NCBI GenBank assembly: GCA_900169235.1
Contig: FWCC01000054.1
Location: 62,001-126,000, forward strand
Reading direction: 5' to 3'
Length of the DNA stretch: 64,000 bases
DNA from: Zarea fungicola
Taxonomy: Eukaryota > Ascomycota > Sordariomycetes > Hypocreales > Cordycipitaceae
The notes beneath the pieces are model-generated. The model ran no database searches. It saw only the letters and a program-made list of their open reading frames with translations, and was not told the DNA's origin. Each line of letters opens with the position of its first letter. The stretch's first letter is position 1. Position numbers and translations under genes: made by a program. Shown piece after piece: positions 23,258 through 33,542 of this stretch.

Positions 23258-23887
23258 TCAAAGATTGGCTTCTGCCTCGTTGAGTTGGGCAATAACCTCT
23301 CCAAACATGGTCTTGCTCTTCTCCTCAACGTTAGCCTCCTTCCAGCGCTCCTCGTCCGCGTCACGGGGCTTTCCAATTTCATTAAAAGAGGCCAGGGTCT
23401 TTGAATTGGCGGAAATACCGACACTCGTTTTTGCCACCTTCAGCCTGACCTCACCCAGGATGGTGCGCAAATGACCAGTGACACTGGCGCCGCCATGGCC
23501 CGCATACGACACGATGCCCGCGGGCTTGCCACCCCACTCGTGAAACAGGGCGTCAATAGCCGTCTTCAGGCCGGCAGGGACGCTGCCGTTGTACTCGGGG
23601 GTAAAAAAGATGTAGCCGTCGAAGGAGCGGATGAGGGTGGACCAATTCCGAGTGTGCTCATGCTGGTACGCAGCCGTAGGATCATCCTTAGGGCGGGCGG
23701 CCGGGTGCATGGGCTCGTCAAAGATGGGAAGACGGTGGTCAGCGAGGTCAACAGTCTCGAGCTTGACGCTGGCGGCAGCAGCGAGGGGCGCAAGAATGGT
23801 CTTGACATAGCCGTGGATGAAAGGGCCAATACGAGGTGTCCTGGTGCTGCCGATGATGAGGGCAATGGTCTTTCCAGCGGCAGGCAT
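23258..23887 (-). CDS. NADPH-dependent FMN reductase family protein
   Basis: A single-exon flavodoxin-fold protein of 209 aa. The N-terminal TIALIIGSTRTPRIGP is the phosphate-binding loop for FMN. The second flavin loop is FFTPEYNGSVPAGLKTAIDAL, followed by GGKPAGIVSYAGHGG. Both are hallmarks of the NADPH-dependent FMN reductase family (PF03358), which includes quinone and azo reductases. It is probably cytosolic, since I see no signal or membrane segment. The methionine at 23887 precedes the first strand by six residues and is the natural start. The C-terminal third is charged (Lys/Glu). Its physiological substrate cannot be told. Confidence 0.92.
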   Translation of the reverse strand: MPAAGKTIALIIGSTRTPRIGPFIHGYVKTILAPLAAAASVKLETVDLADHRLPIFDEPMHPAARPKDDPTAAYQHEHTRNWSTLIRSFDGYIFFTPEYNGSVPAGLKTAIDALFHEWGGKPAGIVSYAGHGGASVTGHLRTILGEVRLKVAKTSVGISANSKTLASFNEIGKPRDADEERWKEANVEEKSKTMFGEVIAQLNEAEANL

Positions 23888-24431
23888 GATTGAAGATTTG
23901 GTTGATCCTGTTTCTTTTGGTGATTGGGTGATTGGGTGATTTGGTGATAAAAAGCGATAGAGATTGAACGTTGTTATTGTCTTCGTTTCTGTCGTTTATT
24001 GGTTTTATTTAATAAGTCATGTGGATGCAATCAATCAGCAATTTATAACAGTTTTATTACTACTAACTAGTTAGCAACTCAGCCGCTCCTCACTAAACCA
24101 ATTGCGACGCCAATCGCCACTGGTAGGGAGTTTCGGCCGCAACCACTCGCATGGCTCGATTAACTTTCGCTGTAAATACTGAGCTTTACTAGAATGCGAC
24201 AATTGGGACTCAGTTGCACTGTTTTTAAGAGAAGAGATTGAACTTCATACCCCAAGAGTCTGTGCCGCTCAAGTATGTTCCACGGTTTCCCTTTACCAGA
24301 AGGAGCACTGCTCAGTGGTACCTACCTGCCTGAATCCACCACCACAGAACACTAATAAACTCACTGTCCACTCAAACGCGAAATTTCATGCATCCCGCAA
24401 ACAACCCTTGTCGCCGCAGTCCATTTTCAGA
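23888..24431. other. Divergent intergenic region, FMN reductase and DBR1
   Basis: About 540 bases with start codons facing outward. A short GTGATTGG/TTGGTGAT repeat occurs near 23920-23950. No other gene seen. Confidence 0.6.
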
Positions 24432-26282
24432 ATGGCCACCAAGACACTGGAATCTGGTGGTGTGCGTTTAGCTATAGAAGGCTGTGTAAGAATTTCTCTC
24501 ATTGTTCACGAGCATATGGTCAAACAACTAAACTAATACAGGGGCACGGTACTCTCAACGCCATATACGCCGCTGTCGACCGGTCTTGTAAAGAGCGAAA
24601 ATGGGATGACGTTGATCTCCTCATCATTGGCGGTGACTTTCAGGTAAGCAGCACGTTTACATGCAATCCCCTATTGGACTGCGTGAACTCAATTGACTCA
24701 TTACCTTGAACAGTCTGTCCGCAATGCGCATGACCTTGCCGTTATGGCTTGCCCTGTAAAGTACCGCGAGCTTGGTGACTTTCCAGACTACTACTCCGGG
24801 GTTCGCAAGGCCCCTTATCTCACCATCTTCATTGGTGGCAACCATGAGGCCAGTTCTCATCTCTGGGAGCTTTACTATGGCGGTTGGGTTGCCCCAAACA
24901 TTTACTACATGGGCGCTGCCAATGTTTTGCGCTTCGGCCCTCTACGCATCGCCGGCATGTCTGGTATTTGGAAGGGGTTCGACTACAGAAAACCGCATTT
25001 TGAGCGTCTTCCGTTCAATGACAGTGAGGTGAGGTCATTTTACCATGTCCGTGAAATCGACATTCGCAAGCTCCTTTTGCTACAAACTCAGGTCGACATT
25101 GGTTTGAGTCATGACTGGCCGCGCGGCATTGAAAAGCACGGAGATTCGGAGGCTTTGTTCAGAAAGAAGACTTTTTTTCGTCAAGAGTCTGTTGATGGGA
25201 CCCTGGGAAATGTCGCTGCCGAATACGTTCTTAACCGCCTGCGTCCTCCCTATTGGTTCTCGGCCCACCTTCACGTCAAATATGCTGCTTTAAGAAAGTT
25301 TGATCCTCCCCAGGCAGAAGCAAACCCTGGTGTAGAAGAGGTTGTTGATTCTAGAGCAGATTTGACATCTCAAGGCCCAGCTCAAAATACAGCTCAAGAA
25401 GCGAATCCGGATGAGATTGACTTGGATTTGGATGATGACTACGTCTCCGCACCCCAACCTATCGCTGAAACAGAGCCGACTATCGAGATGCAGGGAGATG
25501 CGGTAGAAATCCAAATGGAAACAAACCAAGTGTCGGAAGATTTACTCGCGCAGCTTCCTGCATCCTTTACAAAGCAAGCTCCACGGCCCCAGGTAGCACC
25601 AGGTCAGCCTGTTCCCCCAGGCATTACCAACACAGATGTTCGCTTTCTTGCTCTAGACAAGTGTCTCCCAGGTCGCCGTTTCTTGCAGCTGTGCGAGATA
25701 CATCCCTTTGATAAAAAAGAATATGCTCGCTTCCCTGCAAGTGAGGTATCGCCTCGATACAGGCTACAGTATGATCCAGAGTGGTTGGCCATCACCCGGG
25801 TTTTCCATAGCGGTCTCACCTTTGGCGATTCCTCCGCACAGGTTGCCACCGACATAGGAGAGCAGGAGTATATCCCCCTAATAAATGAGGAAAAGAAATG
25901 GGTGGACGAGAATATTGTCAAGGCTGGCAAGCTCGTTGTTCCGGAGAACTTCTCTCAGACAGCACTGCCATATGAGGAAGGCACTCCTGTAATTGTACAT
26001 GATCAACCTGACGAATATACCAATCCTCAAACAGCAGAATTCTGCCAGCTGCTGGGGCTAGCGAATCTTTGGGATCATAGCCAAGAGGATAGGCAAGAAC
26101 GGAAGAGCCGCGGACCTAGGCCAGATGGGCGAGAATTTCATGGAGGAGGTCAAGGCCGTGGCGGTGGTCGTGGAGGCAGAGGTGGCCACGGCAGAGGTGG
26201 ACGTGGTGGTGGACGAGGTGGTGGACGAGGTGGTGGACGAGGTGGTGGACGAGGCCGAGGTGGCTTTCGTGGAAGATGGTAA
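24432..26282 (+). CDS. dbr1: RNA lariat debranching enzyme
   Basis: Hydrolyses the 2'-5' bond of excised intron lariats in the nucleus. Exons are 24432-24485, 24542-24643 and 24714-26282, giving 574 aa. The metallophosphoesterase motifs are in order: EGCGHGTL, IIGGDFQS, FIGGNHEAS, LSHDWPRG and WFSAHLHVKY. The region after about residue 260 is acidic, and the DBR1 C-terminal domain follows (ALDKCLPGRRFLQL). The last 50 residues are a Gly/Arg tail built on a 12-base tandem repeat. Introns are short with donors GTAAGA and GTAAGC. In a genome where nearly every gene is spliced, this enzyme is expected to be core. Confidence 0.96.
26195..26262 (+). repeat. 12-bp minisatellite coding for Gly-Gly-Arg-Gly
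   Basis: About four to five near-perfect copies of GGTGGACGAGGT sit at the 3' end of DBR1 and encode a GGRG-type RNA-binding tail. Slippage here would change the tail length in frame. Confidence 0.85.
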
Positions 26283-26586
26283 AATGCACGGCGTCGCATG
26301 TCGTGTTCACGATTTCTAGCGTCATTATTGTTCAGCACATATACTACTAGCTGGTGTCGAAATCAGAGTCCTTTGTACTACATCTATGATTTTTAAATCT
26401 GCCTAAAAGCCATGAGTCTTTGCCAATCTGTCAAATTCTCAGCTTCAACCTTGATTTACTTTTCGTGTACAGGTTGCTCAAGCTTTGGCACCGTTGAACT
26501 GACTTGTGGAGTAAGGTCATCAGCCGCACTGTCACTTCCGTGAGAGCTTGCACATTTCTCCAAATTCAACAGCAGCCAGTAGGAAA

Positions 26587-29217
26587 ATGGAAGACGAACA
26601 TTCCCAAGAGTATAAGTATTTGCCCCTCGCCAGTTCATCTAGTATCCGCCTGCTGGAACGTCTCCCTTCGAGCACTGCAGACGGCCAGCTCAGGTTTAGG
26701 GTACAAACCCGCGACCTCAATGAGGATGCCCCAAGCTACCACTGTCTCTCATATACATGGGGTAACCCATTTGCTCACGGAAATGGCTTTTCAGACCATT
26801 TTCAAGCAGTGGCGCAGTCTTATGCTCCAGAAACCTGCATTCCCATTATTCTTGACGGCGCTGTGTTTTACGTCCACAAGAACCTTCACGACGCACTTGT
26901 AATCATCCCGGCAACGGCATACGCAGATGACTTAAACAGGCACACAAGAGACCAGGGGCAAACTTATTTTCACTACATCGGTGCACAAGGGAGAGCGGAG
27001 CAGGTTGCGTTCTATGTCGCCCGCGGGGCGGATGTGAACCTCTTAGATGACAATGGAAGGACCGCACTGCATCTGGCAGCACTCGGTGGTCATTACGAAT
27101 GTGTGGAGGAACTCTGCAAGGTAGGCTCTCTAAGGTCGGCAAAGGATATAGAAGGCAAGACGGCAGAGGATCTGGCACGGGAAAAATGTGGCGGTGACGA
27201 GTCCCTCAACAAGAAAGGGCACGAAAAAGTCGTGGCCGTGTTGCAAGCTCTGGCAGAGTCCGCGGACCCATTGGTCAATGCCGTGGAGAGAGAACGGGAC
27301 GGCGCAGAGAGATTGATCTGGGCTGATGCCGTATGCATAAACCAGAGAGATGTCGAGGAGAAGAGCATACAGGTGGGCATGATGGACAGAATCTACCAAA
27401 ATGCGGTCTACGTCGTCGCCTGGCTGGGCCCACCCGACGAGCACACAGATCTGGGACTCAAGACAGCCAATACCCTCATTACACATCTAGACGAATTTTG
27501 TACCAGCAGCATATCTCCTTGGCTCGGCCTGGACCGGGACAATTACGCCGACGCCGGTGTGCCTCACCTGCCCCCCACCGACTGGGCCGCGCTCGCGAGC
27601 GTCTACCAACGACAGTGGTTTCGCCGCGCGTGGATCATCCAAGAGGCGGTTCTATCGCCCATTCTTCTGGTTTACATCGGGAGCCGACTGGTTCCGTGGT
27701 TTGATCTGGGCACGCTAGCGCAGGCGTTGCGCAGGCAAGAGGCCAAACTGGGCTCGAGCATCTCGACGAGGTTCGAGCCGACGAGCGGCCCGGGCATTGC
27801 CGTCGAGTGGAACATGGCCGAGATGTTTCAGTGGCGAACCAACATGAGCATGACACAGCGTGGCAGCTCGGCCGAGGCAGCGGGGTATGAAAAGCTGTTT
27901 GCTCTGGCGGAGTTGGTGGGCTGCTTCTGGACTTTTCGGGCGACGGATCCCAAGGATAAGATCTTTTCGGTCTATGGCCTGATTAACAAGTTTGCCGGCG
28001 GCAGTAGCGGCTCATTGCGCCATGTTACGGATTATAGACGTTCGGTGGCGAGTGTGTATACAAGCGCGACAAGGCAGATTATGAGGGAGCAAGGCAGTTT
28101 GGAGATTTTGTCGCATAGTCTGTTCTCAAAGAATGCTGCGGTTGATTTACCGTGCTGGGTGCCAGACTATAGTGCTCCCGCGGTCAACCCCATACCAAAC
28201 ATCTTTTCCGCCAGCCAGGGGTTGGAGTTGGAGCTTCCCGAGCTGCATACGGAGAAGGGGAATGATGATGATCCGCGACTTCGCCTCAAAGGGCTACGGC
28301 TCGGTGCACTGACAGCGGTTTCTGGCCGCCAGGGTACTCGACCAAGGGAAAAGTTCATTTTTGAACCAAGATGGTTCGAGATGGTTCTTGCGATAAAGGG
28401 CTTGCCAGAGGGGAAAACGAGACCGCCACTGGCGGAGCTGCTTTGGCGGACACTGTGCATGGACTTGAGCTATGGCGGGTTCTTCAGTGCAACCGACTAT
28501 GGTACCAAGGCGCCAGATGAATACAGGCATCAGTTTACGTCGTTTGTACTCCTCATGATTTTGGCGCTTGCAGATCGGAAGGTCCTTGAGAAGAATGGTA
28601 TTGATCCTGCTGATTCGGCAGGGGCCTTGAGTATGTTTGATGCATCGTACGATCCATTCCAGGAGGAGCTTGCGTCAACACTCCAGAACTTGGACACCAT
28701 TATCGCGCGAGATTTAAATCCCGATGCGGCAGAAGCTATTCCCAGCTTCATGCCGCCCAGCGAACTAGTCGTCAAATTCTGGAACGACATCCGCTGCACA
28801 ATGGTGCGCTGCACGCCTGTCGACGAGGACAGCGGCCCTTTTGACTTTACCGTCCCACCGCAGGTGCTGGCGGGCGAGAAGCGCTGCGTGGGCACTGGCT
28901 ACGTCTGCACCGACTCGCGCATGTTTCGACGGTGCTTCAACTTTTCGTCGGCGTACTCGGTGGCCTTTGGGTACAGGCAGCTCGTAACGCTGGACGAATT
29001 GTATTTGGGCGTTGGACCGCTGTCGGCGCAGGTTGGAGATGAGGTCTGGGTTCTACCCGGGTTGGCGTGTCCAGTGGTGCTGCGGCAGGCGACGGGAGAT
29101 GAGAAGAAGACGTTTTCCTTTATAGGGTGTTGTTATTTGCATGGATTGATGCACGGGCAGGCTGTGGAGGATGCAAGGGAGAAGGGTATTGAGATGCTGG
29201 AGATTGAGTTGATTTAG
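26587..29217 (+). CDS. HET domain protein with an internal ankyrin-repeat insert
   Basis: A heterokaryon-incompatibility-type protein of 876 aa in one exon; the frame is open upstream but the first ATG is at 26587. The HET domain begins with YHCLSYTWGNPF near residue 52 and resumes with LIWADAVCINQRDVEEKSIQ near 243 and WFRRAWIIQEAVL. Between these halves, at about residues 115-238, lie two ankyrin repeats (GRTALHLAALGGHYECVEEL is the clearest) and a charged linker. The remainder is the variable C-terminal region usual for HET proteins. In the family, HET domains trigger cell death on non-self recognition; that role is inferred here. The 300 bases upstream hold no other gene. Confidence 0.9.
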   Translation: MEDEHSQEYKYLPLASSSSIRLLERLPSSTADGQLRFRVQTRDLNEDAPSYHCLSYTWGNPFAHGNGFSDHFQAVAQSYAPETCIPIILDGAVFYVHKNLHDALVIIPATAYADDLNRHTRDQGQTYFHYIGAQGRAEQVAFYVARGADVNLLDDNGRTALHLAALGGHYECVEELCKVGSLRSAKDIEGKTAEDLAREKCGGDESLNKKGHEKVVAVLQALAESADPLVNAVERERDGAERLIWADAVCINQRDVEEKSIQVGMMDRIYQNAVYVVAWLGPPDEHTDLGLKTANTLITHLDEFCTSSISPWLGLDRDNYADAGVPHLPPTDWAALASVYQRQWFRRAWIIQEAVLSPILLVYIGSRLVPWFDLGTLAQALRRQEAKLGSSISTRFEPTSGPGIAVEWNMAEMFQWRTNMSMTQRGSSAEAAGYEKLFALAELVGCFWTFRATDPKDKIFSVYGLINKFAGGSSGSLRHVTDYRRSVASVYTSATRQIMREQGSLEILSHSLFSKNAAVDLPCWVPDYSAPAVNPIPNIFSASQGLELELPELHTEKGNDDDPRLRLKGLRLGALTAVSGRQGTRPREKFIFEPRWFEMVLAIKGLPEGKTRPPLAELLWRTLCMDLSYGGFFSATDYGTKAPDEYRHQFTSFVLLMILALADRKVLEKNGIDPADSAGALSMFDASYDPFQEELASTLQNLDTIIARDLNPDAAEAIPSFMPPSELVVKFWNDIRCTMVRCTPVDEDSGPFDFTVPPQVLAGEKRCVGTGYVCTDSRMFRRCFNFSSAYSVAFGYRQLVTLDELYLGVGPLSAQVGDEVWVLPGLACPVVLRQATGDEKKTFSFIGCCYLHGLMHGQAVEDAREKGIEMLEIELI

Positions 29218-29792
29218 CGTCTATTGAATGAAGTCGAAAAGCAGCTTCGCATGTGCCGTCAACATGCTTTATCTTTCTACGTTATTTATATTTATATATT
29301 TTGATGAAATGCCCAAGATGAAACTCACATGGTACTTTTACTTATTTTACAGCTTGACGAAACGTCATCATCTGGCCCGAGAGTAGCCTCTGGCGACGTT
29401 GGCGATGGGGTAGAGCTTCCAGTGGCGGCCAGGGCAGCCCCAGCAACCAACCGAATCTGGAAGCGCAGTAAACACAAGCCCAGGCCCAAACTCAATGCCA
29501 GCATCATCACGAAACCCGGACCCCGCCAAAAGCCGCCCTGTTTTGTCGTCGTTCGCCCACTACATCTGCCGTTCCCATCCTTAATTACAGAAAACCAAAG
29601 AGAGACCTTTTTTTTCTTTCGTCTCATTAGTTGCAAGCTAGGCATTTGTCCGTCTGAATGCAAGTTCCTCAACGCCACCGGCCCCTCCCTTGCAATGTTT
29701 CTCGATTGCCATGCTAACCGCTGGAATGCAGCTCTCTCGCGACCGCCAACAGCGCTACAAAGACGTCCGGTCGAAACTTTCTGCCACACACA
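29218..29792. other. Intergenic: HET 3' region and MOB1 leader
   Basis: Open frames here (for example 29329-29820) are not supported by family motifs. The last 200 bases are a plausible MOB1 promoter and leader. Confidence 0.55.
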
Positions 29793-30885
29793 ATGGCTCA
29801 GTTCCTCACTACCGTGTTAGTTTTAACCTTGCCGTTCTTTGCGCGCGTAGACGTACAAACACACACACTGTTCCCTCCTCTGTCAAAAGAAGCTCCAGCA
29901 TGATGGCGACTGCTCGGCTCCTGACAGGTCGCTCTCACCGCGCCGTGTCACGGCTGCAAGAGTCTGTTGTTGCTGTCCACGAAGACTCTCCCGATGTATC
30001 GATAGTCTGCCAGGATCACGACGAGAGTCTGCTGTTGGGAGAGACACCGGCTAACAGGAAGAGTGTGTATCTTAGCAACCAACGCGCAAAGAACCAGTTT
30101 CGGCCGCGCGCCGGCAAGGGTGGTGCCACAAGCTATCAGCTCCGTCAGTATGCCGAAGTGACCCTTGGCGGAGGCAGCCTCCGCAAGGTCGTCAAGCTTC
30201 CTGAGGGCGAGGATGAGAACGAGTGGCTTGCAGTGAACAGTAAGCCGCGGGCCACTGCAATGTGACGATAGGAAGGCTAACCCATCACGCCAGTGGTCGA
30301 CTTTTACAACCAAATCAACTTGCTCTACGGAGCCATTACCGAGTTTTGCTCCCCTCAGTCCTGCCCAGAGATGAAGGCCACAGATGAGTATGTCCTTGGC
30401 AGGCAAGTGAGAAGTTGGCGTCCCACTAAAGATGTATGCAGATTTGAGTATCTCTGGCAAGATAATGACAACTACAAAAAGCCCACAAAGATGGCTGCAC
30501 CAGCATATATCGAACAGTTGATGGCATGGGTCCAGGCCAACATTGACAACGAACAAGTGCTACCAAGCAAGATCGGTAAGGGCTACTAACCGCTTCAACA
30601 CATGTAGTTGGCTGGAATGGTTATCTAACAGACTGTGGCTCAGGCGTCCCGTTCCCCAAGTCTTTCCCCGCTCTTGTGCGCCAGATCTTCAAACGCATGT
30701 ACCGTGTCTACGCTCACATCTACTGCCACCACTACCCAGTCATCCGCGAGCTCGGCCTTGAGCCCCATCTCAACACAAGTTTCAAGCAATACGTCTTGTT
30801 TATTGACGAGCACAGCCTCGCGAGTGGTCGTGATTACTGGGGTCCCCTCGGCGATTTGGTTGATAGCATGTTGAAGAGTGATTGA
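29793..30885 (+). CDS. mob1: MOB1 kinase activator
   Basis: Co-activator of NDR/LATS kinases in the septation-initiation/mitotic-exit network. Five exons: 29793-29815, 30076-30239, 30294-30387, 30442-30575 and 30644-30885, giving 218 aa, the usual length. The first exon gives MAQFLTT plus a split Val codon; the donor GTTAGT pairs with CTTAG after a GGCTAAC branch site. The product then reads [20 protein letters not shown] and [19 protein letters not shown], and [20 protein letters not shown] carries the His pair of the zinc site. It ends with [14 protein letters not shown]. All junctions keep phase. The 260-nt first intron is the longest in the gene. Confidence 0.95.
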
Positions 30886-31200
30886 ATTCAAGAAGAGCAC
30901 AAAGGCTTGTAGGATTACGTTTGGCATGAGGGACAGTGGCTGCTGCTCGGGCAGGAATTGGAAGGAAGTGCACTCTGAATGGCGTTTTTCGGTTGGATTC
31001 ATCAATGGCATGCACTTTGCGTATTTTCTTCTTCTTTTTATCCATGATGTTGAGTTTGAGAATACATTATATTCTAAATAGCTTATGGAGTTGAAGCTGT
31101 TGGCAACAAATTGGAGAGCTCCCTTAGTGACATATATTAGACGTACAGGTTTTTTATAGCCTATTTACGAGCCGATGTTCTCGTTCAGAGATGGACAGCA
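30886..31200. other. Intergenic, MOB1 3' region
   Basis: AT-rich, no gene seen. Confidence 0.6.
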
Positions 31201-31326
31201 CTTACCAGCGAACTGGGCGAATGGTTTAGTGGTATAATACTCCCTTAGCATCAGCTGGTTAGCAGATTCAACGATTGGGAGTGGTCCGGGGTTCGATTCC
31301 CCGTTTGTCCAACATCCGCTGGTAAG
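31201..31326. repeat. Perfect 10-bp inverted repeat flanking the tRNA gene
   Basis: CTTACCAGCG at 31201-31210 and its exact reverse complement CGCTGGTAAG at 31317-31326 enclose the tRNA, 4 bases before its 5' end and 5 bases after its 3' end. Confidence 0.85.
31215..31311 (+). tRNA. tRNA-Ala(AGC) with a 25-nt intron
   Basis: The acceptor stem GGGCGAA pairs with TTTGTCC and contains a G3-U70 wobble, the alanine identity element. The anticodon stem CTCCC/GGGAG encloses TTAGCA, an intron (31251-31275) and T. The anticodon AGC is at 31247-31249 and the intron sits after position 37, the standard place. The T arm is CGGGG TTCGATT CCCCG, which is also the B box; the D region GGTTTAGTGGTATAA fits the A box. 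The discriminator base is A. Confidence 0.9.
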
Positions 31327-31673
31327 CGTTTATTTTTGCCTTTTTGGTAGTTGAAAGCACCAACAACAGCTTATTCTTTATCTTTAAATTTGTTCTGTCT
31401 TTATTAAATGAAGTCCATTAGAAAAGTCATGAAATACGTTTCGTTTCTTGCTTTTTGTCACTAGTGCTCGTGGCATGGTGTTACGAAAATGAGCGGGTGT
31501 CATCGGATTACCTAACCCGAGTTGATGCCTGGCAAGGCACCAACTCTCCGAAATTGCCGGAGAACTTGCCAACCACTACCAGCTCGCAAACCACTCCTCC
31601 AAATTATCCTCGCTCTCGCCATATAATCTGCATCTCCAACTCCCGCCAATTCTCTCTTTCCGACCTTGTCGCC
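31327..31673. other. Intergenic, OSCP promoter and leader
   Basis: Between the tRNA and OSCP. An open frame starts upstream of the OSCP ATG but has no family resemblance before it. Confidence 0.6.
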
Positions 31674-32738
31674 ATGTTCTCCCGCCAGGTCCTTCGTGCC
31701 GCCCGCGTCGCCGCCCCCCAGCGCCTCATCGCCACGGCCCCCGTGCGCACTTTTGCCGCGGCCGCTGCCACCGAGATCAAGGCCCCCATCCAGGTCTTTG
31801 GCATTGACGGCACCTACGCCACCGCTCTTGTACGTCCATTCGCTCCTCCGACTCGTCAATTGCACTTTTCTGCCTCTTGTTTGGTTTTACAACATATAGC
31901 CTCGAGGCAATGTCTACGGAATACGCAATTGGTTGCTCTGAATCGTCAAAATCAAGAGTCAAAAAGTGGCGTTAAAAAGCTCATGATGGCTAACATGCTG
32001 CCTCAATTATTTTAGTACACTGCTGCTGCCAAGACCTCGACCCTCGACCCTACAGCCAAGGCCCTCGCTACCCTCGGTGCCATCTGCGAGAAAGACGCCA
32101 AGCTCAATGCCATCCTCAGCGCCCCTACCCTGAGCCCCGAGGACAAGTCGGCCATTGTATCCGAACTGGTCAAGCAGGCCGGCGGCAACACTTCCACCGT
32201 CAAGAACTTCCTCGAGACTCTCGCTGCCAACAACAGACTCGGACTCCTCCAGGGCGTCTGCAACAAGTTCAACCAGATCGTCGCTGCCTCCCGCGGCGAG
32301 GTCGAGATGATTGTCACCTCTGCTCAGGTACAGCACGAAATCCAGGAGCCATTGAACAGTTGAAAAGCAATTCCAGTCCCAGAATTGTTCGTTTTATAAC
32401 ATGAAACTTGAAAGACTAACGTATTCGCCAGCCCCTCGACAGCAAGACCCTCGCCAAGCTCGAGACGGCCGTCAGCAAGTCCTCGCACGTCGGTGCCGGC
32501 AAGAAGCTCAAGGTCACCAACGAAGTATGCCGCAACACCGTACCTAAGGCCCAATTAAACATTCTTCTGAATGGCAGCCTATCGAGACATTTGATCTTGT
32601 TTGCTAACGTCGACAATCACGCAGGTCAACTCTGATATCATTGGTGGCCTCATCGTCGAGGTCGGCGACCGCACCATCGATCTCTCCGTATCCGCCCGCA
32701 TCGCCAAGATGAACAAGCTCCTCACCGACAGCCTGTAA
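31674..32738 (+). CDS. atp5: Mitochondrial F1Fo ATP synthase subunit 5 (OSCP)
   Basis: The peripheral-stalk subunit that ties F1 to Fo in the inner mitochondrial membrane. Exons are 31674-31829, 32016-32327, 32432-32524 and 32625-32738, giving 224 aa. The first 30 residues are basic, Ala-rich and lack acidic residues, a typical presequence (MFSRQVLRAARVAAPQRL). The mature part starts near PIQVFGIDGTYATALYTAA and includes LETLAANNRLGLL and SRGEVEMIVTSAQPLDS, and ends VGDRTIDLSVSARIAKM. Every intron is phase 0, with donors GTACGT, GTACAG and GTATGC. The 186-nt first intron is the longest. Confidence 0.95.
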
Positions 32739-33542
32739 ATCATACCAACAAAGATTGAAGAGGGAAACCAACAGCCAATGACCAAATGCATTTTACGCAA
32801 CCTCCGTTGTCAACTCTTTTTTTCCTCGGAGAGCTGCACAGCTATATATCAAAAGAGAACTATGGTTTTTTTTTTAGCGGTTTAGACGGTTTCGGAAGGA
32901 AGGGGGTGGGAGGAGATAGAGAGCCGGGAACGCGAGATGGGTTTTTTAAAGTAAGGGATTCTTTAAAAAAAACCCATACTAATTTTTCTATGTTACCACC
33001 ACTTTTTGTTTTGTTTCGGACAGGATCGATTCTCCAACCCCATGCGAATGGATTTTTGGGGCGAAGAGGGTCCCTGTCGTGTATGAAAGCTGTTGATCTA
33101 GCATTGGAGATGGCTTGCATGTGAAATAGAAAGCAAATTTTCATCTCGTTTGTTCTAGAAATGATGGCTCGCCTCTAGACTATGTGTCTTATCGTGACGC
33201 AAGACAACTCAGCAAACACAGCGCAGGCCGTGTTGACAAGAAATTGATTAATTCCAAACGTAAATGGCGTCTGCAACTTGGTTCTTCACCTCTCTCTTTT
33301 ATCATTCTTACTAGCAACCAAACCAAACCTCAAAACTGGTCAAGCATATGAGTGTTGTAAGAGTCATCGTGCACACTACAGACAGGAAAGTAAATAAACA
33401 TACTGAGATGCATTCTGTTGGACTCTAGAAATAAACTCTTACGATACATGTATTTCCTCTAGAAAGCTCCTATTTTTCCTTTTTCTAATTCCTTCTTGAT
33501 TATAGGCACAATCACACACAGTAGTTGCTGCACTCATTCTTC
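32739..33542. other. Intergenic, convergent 3' ends
   Basis: Between the OSCP and GH63-like stop codons, with poly-T and poly-A tracts at about 32865 and 32965. Nothing coding seen. Confidence 0.6.

Noticed and set aside
20733..23887. Secondary-metabolite cluster around the LaeA-like methyltransferase and FMN reductase
   Set aside because: There is no synthase, transporter, P450 or cluster-type regulator within the window; the neighbours are housekeeping genes.
29329..29820. 163-codon frame upstream of MOB1
   Set aside because: No family resemblance; it covers the leader and ends inside the first intron of MOB1.
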